Assembly (NCBI GenBank): GCA_964408425.1
Contig: CAYOZI010000006.1
Location: 1 to 43,569 of the forward strand
Length of the DNA stretch: 43,569 nucleotides
Direction: 5' to 3'
Origin: UBA10210 sp964408425
Lineage (GTDB): Archaea; Micrarchaeota; Micrarchaeia; Norongarragalinales; Norongarragalinaceae
Shown: positions 30,626-38,133 of the stretch, piece after piece
How the letters are laid out: every line of letters begins with the position of its first letter
Numbering within the stretch: the first letter of the stretch is position 1
The notes under the pieces: model-generated
Told to the model about the DNA's origin: nothing
What the model saw: the letters and a program-made list of their open reading frames with translations, nothing else
Database searches by the model: none
Translations under genes and position numbers: made by a program

Positions 30626-31780
30626 TCAAAACAGCGCTATTCCGAAGAAAAAACACAACGACGGGATAATCAAACAGCCCATCAGGCTGCTTTTGTTCAC
30701 TCCGATAATCCCGCAAGCCAAACCCAAAGCCGACGCAGTAGCCAGAACCGCCAGCCCCGCGCCCCCGCCCAAAACGAAAGACGCTATTGAAACGAAGGCG
30801 GCGATTGAAACGAAGAAAAGTTTTCCTGGCCTTATTCCCGAAAGCAGCCTGGAAAAAACCGAAACCACCGCCAAAGCCGCGAACAAGGCGATCGAAGCGG
30901 CTATCAACGCAGCCAACAGGTTTGGAAAAACGGATAATTCTTCCGAAGCGAACGCCACGGCTCCGGACCTGGCCTTCCCGATGAGGAAAAACGAGGCGAA
31001 ATCGAAAAAGTTTTTCGAGACCACTACAGCCGCGCTCGCCTCCAGGAAAGTTTTTTCCTTCTCAGTGGAATCGAAAACCAAAAACAACATGGAAATGAGG
31101 AAAGCCGGAGTCAGCGCAGGAAGAACGCCTGAAAACGCGCCGAGCAAAACCCCGGCGAAAACCGTTTTCAAGCCTATTTTTACCGCTCCCGCTTCGGCTT
31201 GGGCTTTCGGAAGGGAAGCGTTGAAGGCGAAAAACAACGCTGGAATGCCGAACAAGCCCGACAGCAATGGAAACAACGGTTCCGCAACCAACGGTTTAGT
31301 CAAAACCACCAGCCCCACAAGCCCGCTCGCGGAAAAAACCAGGACGGTTTCAAACAACCGTTCTTTCGAAGCCAACGACAACAAGACTATCAAAGCCAGC
31401 GCGAAGCCCGCTACGGGCTTGACCAGGCTGAATGCAAACGGAAGGGAAAGGAAAACCAGCGGAAGGGAAAGAATGGAGAAAACCATTGCGAAAAACATCG
31501 AGTGGATCAAGATTTTCAAGGCGAAAAACCCTTTTCCCTCGAGAAAAAGCTTTTGGGAAGGCAGCAGCGCCGCCCCGAAGGAAGCGGACGGGACGATGAA
31601 AAAAACCGTGGGGATTGTTTCGAAAACGGTTTTGGAAAACGTCAACGCCGAGGCGAAAACCGCCTTGGAAAAACCCGCGGGGAAAAAAGGCTGGAATACC
31701 TGCAAAAGAAAATTGACGTGCAGGAAAGCGAACAAGCCTGTGAACCCCGCAGCGAAGCCCGCCAGCAATTCCTCAAACAA
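30626..31780 (-). CDS. DUF112/TctA-like multi-pass membrane protein
   Basis: 384 residues, about ten or more membrane helices. Two related halves carry the patterns typical of archaeal DUF112 proteins, distant relatives of the TctA subunit of tricarboxylate transporters: PLLSGLFGIPALFFAF and GVLLGAFSGVLPALTPAF. The substrate is unknown. It lies inside the pilus cluster between an OB-like membrane protein and the pseudopilins, an odd place for a transporter. The start is probably TTG at 31780, preceded by CTGGTG; the frame is open to 31813 but that would overlap the upstream gene. Confidence 0.8.
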   Translation of the reverse strand: MFEELLAGFAAGFTGLFAFLHVNFLLQVFQPFFPAGFSKAVFASALTFSKTVFETIPTVFFIVPSASFGAALLPSQKLFLEGKGFFALKILIHSMFFAMVFSILSLPLVFLSLPFAFSLVKPVAGFALALIVLLSLASKERLFETVLVFSASGLVGLVVLTKPLVAEPLFPLLSGLFGIPALFFAFNASLPKAQAEAGAVKIGLKTVFAGVLLGAFSGVLPALTPAFLISMLFLVFDSTEKEKTFLEASAAVVVSKNFFDFASFFLIGKARSGAVAFASEELSVFPNLLAALIAASIALFAALAVVSVFSRLLSGIRPGKLFFVSIAAFVSIASFVLGGGAGLAVLATASALGLACGIIGVNKSSLMGCLIIPSLCFFFGIALF

Positions 31781-31793
31781 CCGAACACCAGTT

Positions 31794-32147
31794 TTACGAA
31801 GACAGCACTTCAACCGAACCAGCGATTATTTCCAACTCGCCGTTATACTCCTTCACGCTACCCTCGACCGCAACCCGCCACCCTTGCCTGACCGAAAAGG
31901 CTTTTTTGAAATCCATTATTTTCACGCAGTTGGAATAACAAAGGTCGAAAGAATTGAACGAAGAGCCCTGGAAAACGCTTGAAACCATCCCTTTAACCAA
32001 AACGATTTTCCCCACGTCTTCGCCGGACAATCCGTTCAAGCTTTTTTCAACCGGCTTTAGGGATAAGGAGAGGAAGAACAGCGCCATTACTCCCAAAACG
32101 GCGAAGAAAAGGCAGAACGCCAGAAGTTGAGAGTCTTCCAAAAACAA
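31794..32147 (-). CDS. Membrane-anchored OB-fold-like protein
   Basis: 117 residues: an N-terminal membrane helix (about 8-30), then a beta-rich part with GEDVGKIVLVKGMVSSVFQ, VKIMDFKK and WRVAVEGSVKEYNGELEIIA, the pattern of small OB-fold (nucleic acid or oligosaccharide binding) domains. Starts with TTG at 32147. In the pilus cluster it might bind DNA at the cell surface; this is a guess from fold and context only. Confidence 0.6.
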   Translation of the reverse strand: MFLEDSQLLAFCLFFAVLGVMALFFLSLSLKPVEKSLNGLSGEDVGKIVLVKGMVSSVFQGSSFNSFDLCYSNCVKIMDFKKAFSVRQGWRVAVEGSVKEYNGELEIIAGSVEVLSS

Positions 32148-32156
32148 CTACCCGCA

Positions 32157-32516
32157 TTACGATTGGAAAGAAAAACAGTATTCCTTCGAAGCCCGGAAAC
32201 AATTATCCCGGATTTCGGAATTAGGGGAAGTGACGTTTTTCGCCCCTTCCACGATCTTCTCACGCCAATCTACAGGAACGGACGGGACGGAAGGGAAAAA
32301 AACAGGGTTTACGGAAACGGAATTGCCGTTCACGGAATAATCCAGCTTCTGCAAAACCACGCCGTTCTCCAAAGCGATTTTCTCCCCCGCGGTCCTGGCG
32401 GCGGTCAAAACCACGTTCAACTCCATCTCGCGAAAGGCGGTTGCGATTGCAAAAACGGCTAGGGCCATCACCATGGAAAGAATGAAAACGAATTCCACTC
32501 CAGCCTGGGCTTTCAA
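32157..32516 (-). CDS. Class III signal pseudopilin
   Basis: 119 residues. MKAQAGVEFVFILSMVMALA is a class III signal (AQAGVEF, then hydrophobic). The rest is short and polar with Cys in DNCFRAS and EYCFSF, likely one disulfide. ATG at 32516. Neighbours on both sides are pilus genes. Probably a minor pilin. Confidence 0.72.
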   Translation of the reverse strand: MKAQAGVEFVFILSMVMALAVFAIATAFREMELNVVLTAARTAGEKIALENGVVLQKLDYSVNGNSVSVNPVFFPSVPSVPVDWREKIVEGAKNVTSPNSEIRDNCFRASKEYCFSFQS

Positions 32517-32529
32517 AAATCATGCACCT

Positions 32530-32991
32530 TCAAGGTTGAACGCACGAAACCGAAATTCCGGCGCCAGTGTTTTCGATTGAAACAACAGCCCACCCAGCCG
32601 GAACGGGCGAACAGCCGGACAAAACGATTCTGGAAGGCGGGGTGACGAGCGTCAGACCCAAAACCCGTTCTTTGCCGCCAGTAATTTCTTGCAAAAACTC
32701 CGAAGAAACAGTGCAGTAGAATTTGCGTTCAACACCATCAAGGTAAAAACAGTTCGAATTGGGAGAAACGAAGATTTCCCTGCTCAAAACGCTTCCCTCT
32801 CCGCTCAAGAAAACGAAATCCACAGCCTGGGAAAGCGCGTCCACGCCCGATTTCGAAACAACCGCGTCGTTCAACACGCGCGTCTTCCCTATTTCCCCGG
32901 AAGCGGAGCCGTACAAGATTACGATGAAAGCCACGACTACGCTTAAAACCAGGAAAAACTCCACGCCGATTTGCGATTTTTTCCACTTCAA
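32530..32991 (-). CDS. Class III signal pseudopilin
   Basis: 153 residues. Starts at TTG 32991, whose last two bases overlap the stop of the prepilin peptidase (TTGA). N-terminal KWKKSQIGVEFFLVLSVVVA is a class III signal. Four cysteines in the soluble part (NSNCFYL, KFYCTV, LSGCSP, VSCVQP) suggest two disulfides. A longer frame to 33066 would overlap the peptidase heavily and is rejected. Confidence 0.7.
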   Translation of the reverse strand: MKWKKSQIGVEFFLVLSVVVAFIVILYGSASGEIGKTRVLNDAVVSKSGVDALSQAVDFVFLSGEGSVLSREIFVSPNSNCFYLDGVERKFYCTVSSEFLQEITGGKERVLGLTLVTPPSRIVLSGCSPVPAGWAVVSIENTGAGISVSCVQP

Positions 32992-33623
32992 ACGAAAAAC
33001 ACCGTTATTGCGAATCCAACGCCCAAAAACGGCGCGAAAACCCACGGTTCGCGCGTCAACAACCATTTCACTCCCAGCTTTTTTAAGCGTATTATTTCCC
33101 TTGCATCCAAACCCCTCGCCAAGCGCGCGTCAGCAACGACGTTTTTTCCCTTCAACGAAAAATAATGAGGAAACCCTATTTTCACGGACTTACCTTCCAC
33201 AACTACTACCGACTCCGCAGGAATCAAACCCTCCCTCAATTTTGAAACAAGCGTGTTCCTAACGCCGCTCCCCCAAGCCAAGTAAAACAACGCCAACAAA
33301 GCAACTGACGAAACAAACCACGCACCCAAGGCAAGCGGGCTGGTTTTCCCGAGCAACGGGAAGAACGCGGATAAAGAGGCGAAAAACTTGGCGTCCCCTC
33401 CCGCCCAAACGCCGAGCTTGAACAAAACCACTGCGAAGGCGAACGAAACCAAGGCTAAAACCAGCGATTGGGAGAAAACGCCTTGAAGCCACGCCAAGAC
33501 AAGAGCTAAAAGAAAGAAAAATGCGTTAAGCCAATCCGGAATCCGTTTTTCTTTCAAGTCGAAAAAACCGGAGGAAAGAATGAAGGCTAAAACTGAAATC
33601 CAAACGAAAACCGGAGAAGGCAC
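32988..33623 (-). CDS. Prepilin peptidase (A24, archaeal FlaK/PibD type)
   Basis: 211-residue membrane aspartyl protease that removes class III signals from pilins. Catalytic Asp22 is in FFDLKEKRIPDWLN and Asp77 in WAGGDAKFFASL (the GxGD-like motif is AGGD). About five membrane helices and a cytoplasmic domain of about 90 residues. Start is GTG at 33623. It lies directly among the pilins it would process. The GGDA motif and spacing favour the archaeal preflagellin/prepilin peptidase family. Confidence 0.9.
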   Translation of the reverse strand: MPSPVFVWISVLAFILSSGFFDLKEKRIPDWLNAFFFLLALVLAWLQGVFSQSLVLALVSFAFAVVLFKLGVWAGGDAKFFASLSAFFPLLGKTSPLALGAWFVSSVALLALFYLAWGSGVRNTLVSKLREGLIPAESVVVVEGKSVKIGFPHYFSLKGKNVVADARLARGLDAREIIRLKKLGVKWLLTREPWVFAPFLGVGFAITVFFV

Positions 33624-33637
33624 TGGAAACCCGTTTT

Positions 33638-33805
33638 TCAGCTTATGAGCATTGCAATAGCCTGGTTTCTCGTCTGCTCGACTCCCGCGAGAATGCTGGA
33701 TGCGAAACTATTAACGTAAAAAGCGAGGGTGAAGCCTACGACGATTATAAAAAGACCCAAGGCCACCAGGAGGATGTACTCCACGGCGGCCTGAGCTTTC
33801 TTCAC
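33638..33805 (-). CDS. Short class III pilin
   Basis: 55 residues: GTG at 33805, then KKAQAAVEYILLVALGLFII and a short polar tail ending AMLIS. Signal peptide followed by the pilin helix and almost nothing else. A strong TATA box (CTATATATATAA, reverse reading, 33822-33833) ends about 20 bp upstream, so the GTG is probably at the start of a leaderless message. Confidence 0.75.
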   Translation of the reverse strand: MKKAQAAVEYILLVALGLFIIVVGFTLAFYVNSFASSILAGVEQTRNQAIAMLIS

Positions 33806-33821
33806 GAAAAATCACTCGACA

Positions 33822-33833
33822 TTATATATATAG
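33822..33833 (-). promoter_or_regulatory. TATA box for a short pilin gene
   Basis: ATTATATATATAG on the plus strand reads CTATATATATAAT on the minus strand. It is among the strongest TATA boxes in the window and points at the GTG at 33805. Confidence 0.6.
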
Positions 33834-33834
33834 T

Positions 33835-34152
33835 TCAAGCCGGCTTGTCGCCGCACAAGGCAGTGCCATCAGGTTCTGACGCACCGCCGTTGTCGTGGTT
33901 TCCTCCACCCGCAGTCAGAGCGACATCACAGTCAGCGCTAACGCTTACTGATCCGCTGGACAACCAACTTCCGTCAGTATCGTAGCAAGCCCCACTTCTC
34001 GTCAAGACCGCCAAGCAACCTTGATAAGCCGTCTCGGTGGAAGCGCTTTGGAAAATTCCTCCCCTGAGCAGAACTATGGCCAAAACCACGATCAGCAGTA
34101 TTCCCGCCAAAAGCAGGATGTACTCAAACATTCCCTGTCCTTTCTTCTCCAC
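33835..34152 (-). CDS. Class III pilin with extended domain
   Basis: 105 residues. Starts EKKGQGMFEYILLLAGILLI after the GTG at 34152, with GGGGTGG as ribosome site; a GTG at 34161 is less likely. Long pilin helix to about residue 30, then a Ser/Gly-rich domain with four cysteines (QGCLA, GACYD, ADCDV, ALCGD), suggesting two disulfides. It is the largest of the four short pilins and has its own TATA box near 34200, so it may be the major pilin. Confidence 0.78.
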   Translation of the reverse strand: MEKKGQGMFEYILLLAGILLIVVLAIVLLRGGIFQSASTETAYQGCLAVLTRSGACYDTDGSWLSSGSVSVSADCDVALTAGGGNHDNGGASEPDGTALCGDKPA

Positions 34153-34196
34153 TACAACCACCCCTTAAATCAAAACGACGTTTTCCATTACTCGTG

Positions 34197-34205
34197 AAGA
34201 GTATA
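34197..34205 (-). promoter_or_regulatory. TATA box for the larger pilin gene
   Basis: GTTTTTATAC (reverse reading) about 45 bp before the GTG at 34152, leaving a short leader that holds the ribosome site. Confidence 0.45.
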
Positions 34206-34219
34206 AAAACTATTAACCT

Positions 34220-34396
34220 TCAACCGCCTCGAATGGTGGCGGTCAGGTTTTTGAGCGTGTCTGCAGACTGGCCTATGTCCTGTTGAGCCGGGTTGAAAAT
34301 CCCGCCGCGAATCAAGACTGTTATCAACACGACTAGCACTAGAATCCCTGCTATCAAAAACAGGTACTCGGTCGTAGTCTGCCCCTTGCGTTTCAC
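34220..34396 (-). CDS. Short class III pilin
   Basis: 58 residues. GTG at 34396 overlaps the stop of the previous pilin (GTGA). KRKGQTTTEYLFLIAGILVL is the class III signal and pilin helix; the tail ends RGG. A typical small archaeal pilin; no cysteine. Confidence 0.78.
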   Translation of the reverse strand: MKRKGQTTTEYLFLIAGILVLVVLITVLIRGGIFNPAQQDIGQSADTLKNLTATIRGG

Positions 34397-34521
34397 GCCA
34401 AAACCCTCGTCTTGATGAAATAGCCTATAGCCGTTATCAAAGCGACGACGAAAGCTATCAACAACGCGTACTCTATGGTGGTCTGCCCCCTCTCCCTATT
34501 TCCGCCCTTTCTCTTCAGCAT
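34393..34521 (-). CDS. Short class III pilin
   Basis: 42 residues. ATG at 34521 overlaps the end of the second TadC-like gene by seven bases. RERGQTTIEYALLIAFVVAL is the class III signal and pilin helix, with KTRVLA as tail. The extended upstream reading frame is the TadC-like gene in another frame and is not part of this protein. Confidence 0.75.
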   Translation of the reverse strand: MLKRKGGNRERGQTTIEYALLIAFVVALITAIGYFIKTRVLA

Positions 34522-35444
34522 ACCAAACCAACTCCTCCGACGATCGCGTTGCTCGCCCACTTTGCCGCTTCGAAAATCAACAGCGTCACCAGTACAACAA
34601 CCGGCACATACAATATATACTTTCCAGCCCTCCCGTTCCGGACAATTCCGATTGCGGCAGCCGCAATCAGCGCCTGGACAATCAGGAAAACCGTGAAAGT
34701 ATTGTTCAAAGAGCAAGAGTCGATCGGCTTGGCGTTTGGCAAGGCGCGAATCATGTTCTCGGCAATGAACTGGATGACGCTCAACGCAAAACCGAAAATG
34801 AACGGGGCGATCACCATGCTTGCTGCAACAAGGAAAATCACGTGCATAGTCGTCCTTGAAATCCTCTCGCGCTGGATGTGCAGAATGTCCTTGGCATCGT
34901 CTGCAATAGCGAACATCACATCGGCCAAACCAGCGCCCGCCCTCTTGGCATCGGCAATTATGGACACCGTCCGCTTAAACAAAATCGAACCGCTCTCTTC
35001 GGCAGTATCAAGGAAAACGACGTCGAAAGTCTGCCCCCGGCGAAGCCTCGATAACGCCCCCTTCAAATCCGCCCCCAAAGGCCCGTAACCCTCGCTGTCC
35101 GCCACTTCATCCAGCGCGTTCTCCACCGTCCCCCCCGCCTTCAAAACCAGCGCCATGTGCTTTAATGCGTCCGGCAAGTGCATTTCCACCGAAGCAATGC
35201 GGTTTTGCCTCATCGTCAAAGGAATGCTCACGGCAAAACTTAAAATCGCCAAAAACGAAATCGACGATTCCAGCAAACTCAGCTTCAACGCCGACAGCAA
35301 AAGGAAAACGCCCAACCCCAACGCCGCAAACCCGATTACGAAAGTTTCAAACGAAAACCCGAATCCCGTAGCCGCATAGTACACCCTCAAATTATCGTAA
35401 TTCTCCCCGAACCACTCTTGAATTGCATTGAAGTTGAAATCCAT
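34515..35444 (-). CDS. TadC/GspF-like pilus membrane protein 2
   Basis: 309 residues. Integral membrane platform protein with two T2SSF-like halves: a cytoplasmic domain with HLPDALKHMALVLKAGG and RAGAGLADVMFAIADDAKDI, and several membrane helices after it. Together with the ATPase and the first TadC-like protein it would assemble the pilus. ATG at 35444 (MDFNFNAIQEW); the frame is open to 35546 but overlaps the upstream gene. Confidence 0.88.
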   Translation of the reverse strand: MDFNFNAIQEWFGENYDNLRVYYAATGFGFSFETFVIGFAALGLGVFLLLSALKLSLLESSISFLAILSFAVSIPLTMRQNRIASVEMHLPDALKHMALVLKAGGTVENALDEVADSEGYGPLGADLKGALSRLRRGQTFDVVFLDTAEESGSILFKRTVSIIADAKRAGAGLADVMFAIADDAKDILHIQRERISRTTMHVIFLVAASMVIAPFIFGFALSVIQFIAENMIRALPNAKPIDSCSLNNTFTVFLIVQALIAAAAIGIVRNGRAGKYILYVPVVVLVTLLIFEAAKWASNAIVGGVGLVC

Positions 35445-35455
35445 TTTTACCACTG

Positions 35456-36502
35456 CTACCAAGCTGCCGGCTCCATTTTCTTCGTCACGTACAAAATCAC
35501 GAGCATTAACGTCACGCTCAACCCGAAACCCGCGAAAACGAACCACGAGGGAATCGTGCCGGCAAACAACGGAATTTGAAGGATGGCTGCGAGAATCGCT
35601 ATTGCAACGGGCATCACCACGCCCACCATGATGTAGAGAATGTTCACGAAATTCAGTTTTTCAGTGAAATCGCGGATTTGCTGGCGCGTTTCGAAAGAAA
35701 CATCGTCCGCGATTTCCGAAATGATTACGGACAAGTTGCCGCCAGAACGCATTGCACGGATTATCTGCAAAATGGCTTTCCTTAAACCAACCGATTTGTT
35801 CCTCCTCTCCAAAGCCCTCAACGCCTCTTCCGTGCTCAAACCCGAATCCAAATCCCTGGCCACTTTCCCCAATTCTGTGCTGAGCAACCCGTACTCCGCC
35901 TTTTCCAAAGAACCGAGCGACTTGTAAAAACTCAAGCCCGCCTTCAACTGCGTGGACAACTGCCTCAACGCGAACGGAAGGGAGCGGTCTATCTGCGCTG
36001 CCCTGTCGTTCGCCTTCATCACGGGATAAAGCAAAACCAAAACCGCCGAAAGAATGAACACTATAACGGCGATTACCGGGCTTACCAAAAGCGAAAGCGC
36101 GTTGTTCAGGGAAACTGAAGAAACGGCCAGGATGATGAAAGTAAAAACGCCCAGAAACAACGACAACGCGGAAGCGAAAATCAAGTAGGTTTCAGCGCTG
36201 AATTTCAAACCACCCGCTTCCAAATTCTTTTCCAACTCCTTAACCAACGGAAAGTTCGACAGGAACTTCGCAATGCTTTCAACCGGGCCCGTAAAAGAAG
36301 AGTAAAAACGCCCCACAGCGGCAAACAAGCCCGTTTCCTCCCCGAACTCGACGTTCTTGAAATCGAGCTTCATCTTCGCTCCTTCAGGAACCTCGTCTTT
36401 CGGCTTGAACTTGGAAATGATTTTCTCCAAAAGCTTGCCCTGCTTTTCCTCGTTGCGCACTATGTCGCTCAAACGCTTTATTTTCTCCTTGCCGAAAGCC
36501 AT
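35456..36502 (-). CDS. TadC/GspF-like pilus membrane protein 1
   Basis: 348 residues. Cytoplasmic N-terminus of about 90 residues, then T2SSF pattern (PFALRQLSTQLKAGLSFYKS, then DLDSGLSTEEALRAL) and four or so membrane helices. ATG at 36502. It ends 11 bases before the second TadC-like gene and follows the ATPase by 38 bases, the common order ATPase-TadC-TadC in archaeal pilus clusters. Confidence 0.88.
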   Translation of the reverse strand: MAFGKEKIKRLSDIVRNEEKQGKLLEKIISKFKPKDEVPEGAKMKLDFKNVEFGEETGLFAAVGRFYSSFTGPVESIAKFLSNFPLVKELEKNLEAGGLKFSAETYLIFASALSLFLGVFTFIILAVSSVSLNNALSLLVSPVIAVIVFILSAVLVLLYPVMKANDRAAQIDRSLPFALRQLSTQLKAGLSFYKSLGSLEKAEYGLLSTELGKVARDLDSGLSTEEALRALERRNKSVGLRKAILQIIRAMRSGGNLSVIISEIADDVSFETRQQIRDFTEKLNFVNILYIMVGVVMPVAIAILAAILQIPLFAGTIPSWFVFAGFGLSVTLMLVILYVTKKMEPAAW

Positions 36503-36540
36503 AATCCGTTTTACCTTTTGTCCTTTTTAACCAAAACAAA

Positions 36541-38079
36541 TCAGATCGACAGTTTCTTGCGCATTATGTAGCTTTGAGTCACGCTGCAGATTTCCTTCGT
36601 CCCGCGTATTCCATTCTGGCTCAACTGCCTCAACAAATTCTCCCGCTCCTTCAACTCCGCCAGAATACCGTCGTTGCTCAACCCGGTATACTTCCTCAAC
36701 AGCTGGAAGAAAATCGAATCCACTCCCGTAGTCGACATCTTGTCCTTCACCGGATCCCAAGAGTGCGTCACTTGAATCTCCGGCTTGCCAACATCCAACG
36801 TCACGACTTCAGCAATCTCCGTAACCCGCCTCAGCGTTCCCAGCCTCCTGTCGTGAATGCGGTTTTGCATGACTATCAAATTCAAAGCGGAAATCATTAC
36901 GGAAGGGACGTTGATGGGCGGAGAGGCGATGCGAACGAGCGTTTCCTGCGCCGAATTCGCGTGCACAGTCCCCATCACACCCCTGTGCCCCGTGTTCATC
37001 GCCGCAAACATCGTGTAACCCTCTTCACCGCGAATTTCACCGACGATTATCCGGTCAGGACGCATGCGAATGCTGTTTTTCACCAGGTCGTTCATCGTTA
37101 TTTCCCCCGTTCCTTCCAGCGAAGGCGGGCGCACTTCCATACGCAGCCAGTGCTCGAGCGGCAAGCTTAATTCAGCCGTGTCTTCAATCGTAACAATCCT
37201 CTCGCTGTTCGGAACGAACGAGCATAAAACGTTCAGCGTCGTCGTCTTTCCCGAAGCCGTTCCTCCGGCAATCAAAACGTTCGCCGGATACGCGCCCAAG
37301 CCGTCAGTCGCAACCCACAACAACGCCGCCGTCTCGAAATCCAGAGTCCCGTAGTTTATGAGGTCAATAACGCTCAACGGGTCTTTCCTGAATTTCCTGA
37401 GGGTAAGCGTAGACCCGTCGATGCTGGCAGGAGGGAAAGTCGCATTTACACGAGTTCCGTCCGGCAGACGCGCATCAAGCATCGGAACCTGCACGTCAAT
37501 CCTTCGCCCAACAGCCCGCCCTATCCTTTCCACGAGATTCCGGATGTCCGAATCCTCGTAAAAAATTATGTTCGTCTTCATCATTTCGTACTTTCGGTGG
37601 AAAACGTAAACCGGCTTTCCCGGCCCTACAATCATGATTTCCTCAAGCTGGTCGTCACCAACCAAAGCGTCTATCAAACTGTAACCCACCATTTCCCGCA
37701 CTACGGCTTCAGCGTAAAAATTGCGGGAATGGATTGGAACGCTCAGCTCGGGGCTTTTCTCGATTATTTCCATTATCTTGTCGAAATACCTTTTCCGTTT
37801 TTCCTCTTGAGTCAACGCCCCGGAATCCGCAGGCAAGACGCTTATCGCAATTTGCAGCAAAGCGTCTATCAACTGCTTCTCCCCACCCTTGTAATGGGGG
37901 ACGGGCACTTCGTAAACCAAAACCGCCTCGCGTGAATCCTTATAGATCTTAACGTCCCCGTAAGAATCAACCAAAACCTTTCCTTCATCCGCTCCAGCCG
38001 GCTTTTCCTGCAGATCCATGGGCCTTTCCAGCGGTGCTACGGACTTGGCTTTTTTCGCGAGATTTTCGAAGTAAGACAT
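36541..38079 (-). CDS. Type II/IV secretion-family pilus assembly ATPase
   Basis: 512 residues, the motor for pilus assembly. N-terminal domain to about residue 230, Walker A GGTASGKTTTLN, Asp box IEDTAELSLP, Walker B RIIVGEIRGEEG and His box MGTVHANSAQET. This is the archaeal GspE/TadA group with close relatives in archaellum motors (ArlI/FlaI). ATG at 38079 (MSYFENLAKKAKS) is preferred over 38097 because it gives the usual short N-terminus. First gene of the leftward pilus cluster. Confidence 0.94.
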   Translation of the reverse strand: MSYFENLAKKAKSVAPLERPMDLQEKPAGADEGKVLVDSYGDVKIYKDSREAVLVYEVPVPHYKGGEKQLIDALLQIAISVLPADSGALTQEEKRKRYFDKIMEIIEKSPELSVPIHSRNFYAEAVVREMVGYSLIDALVGDDQLEEIMIVGPGKPVYVFHRKYEMMKTNIIFYEDSDIRNLVERIGRAVGRRIDVQVPMLDARLPDGTRVNATFPPASIDGSTLTLRKFRKDPLSVIDLINYGTLDFETAALLWVATDGLGAYPANVLIAGGTASGKTTTLNVLCSFVPNSERIVTIEDTAELSLPLEHWLRMEVRPPSLEGTGEITMNDLVKNSIRMRPDRIIVGEIRGEEGYTMFAAMNTGHRGVMGTVHANSAQETLVRIASPPINVPSVMISALNLIVMQNRIHDRRLGTLRRVTEIAEVVTLDVGKPEIQVTHSWDPVKDKMSTTGVDSIFFQLLRKYTGLSNDGILAELKERENLLRQLSQNGIRGTKEICSVTQSYIMRKKLSI

Positions 38080-38133
38080 ACCAAACAAGAAACGCAACCG
38101 CGTTTAAAAAAACGATTGAAAGCGAAAAGAAAA

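Noticed and set aside
30693..31982. Long rightward open frame opposite the DUF112 gene
   Set aside because: It is the antisense shadow of a clear membrane protein gene; its Lys/Thr/Ala-rich content comes from the reversed codons and it has no ribosome site or family features.
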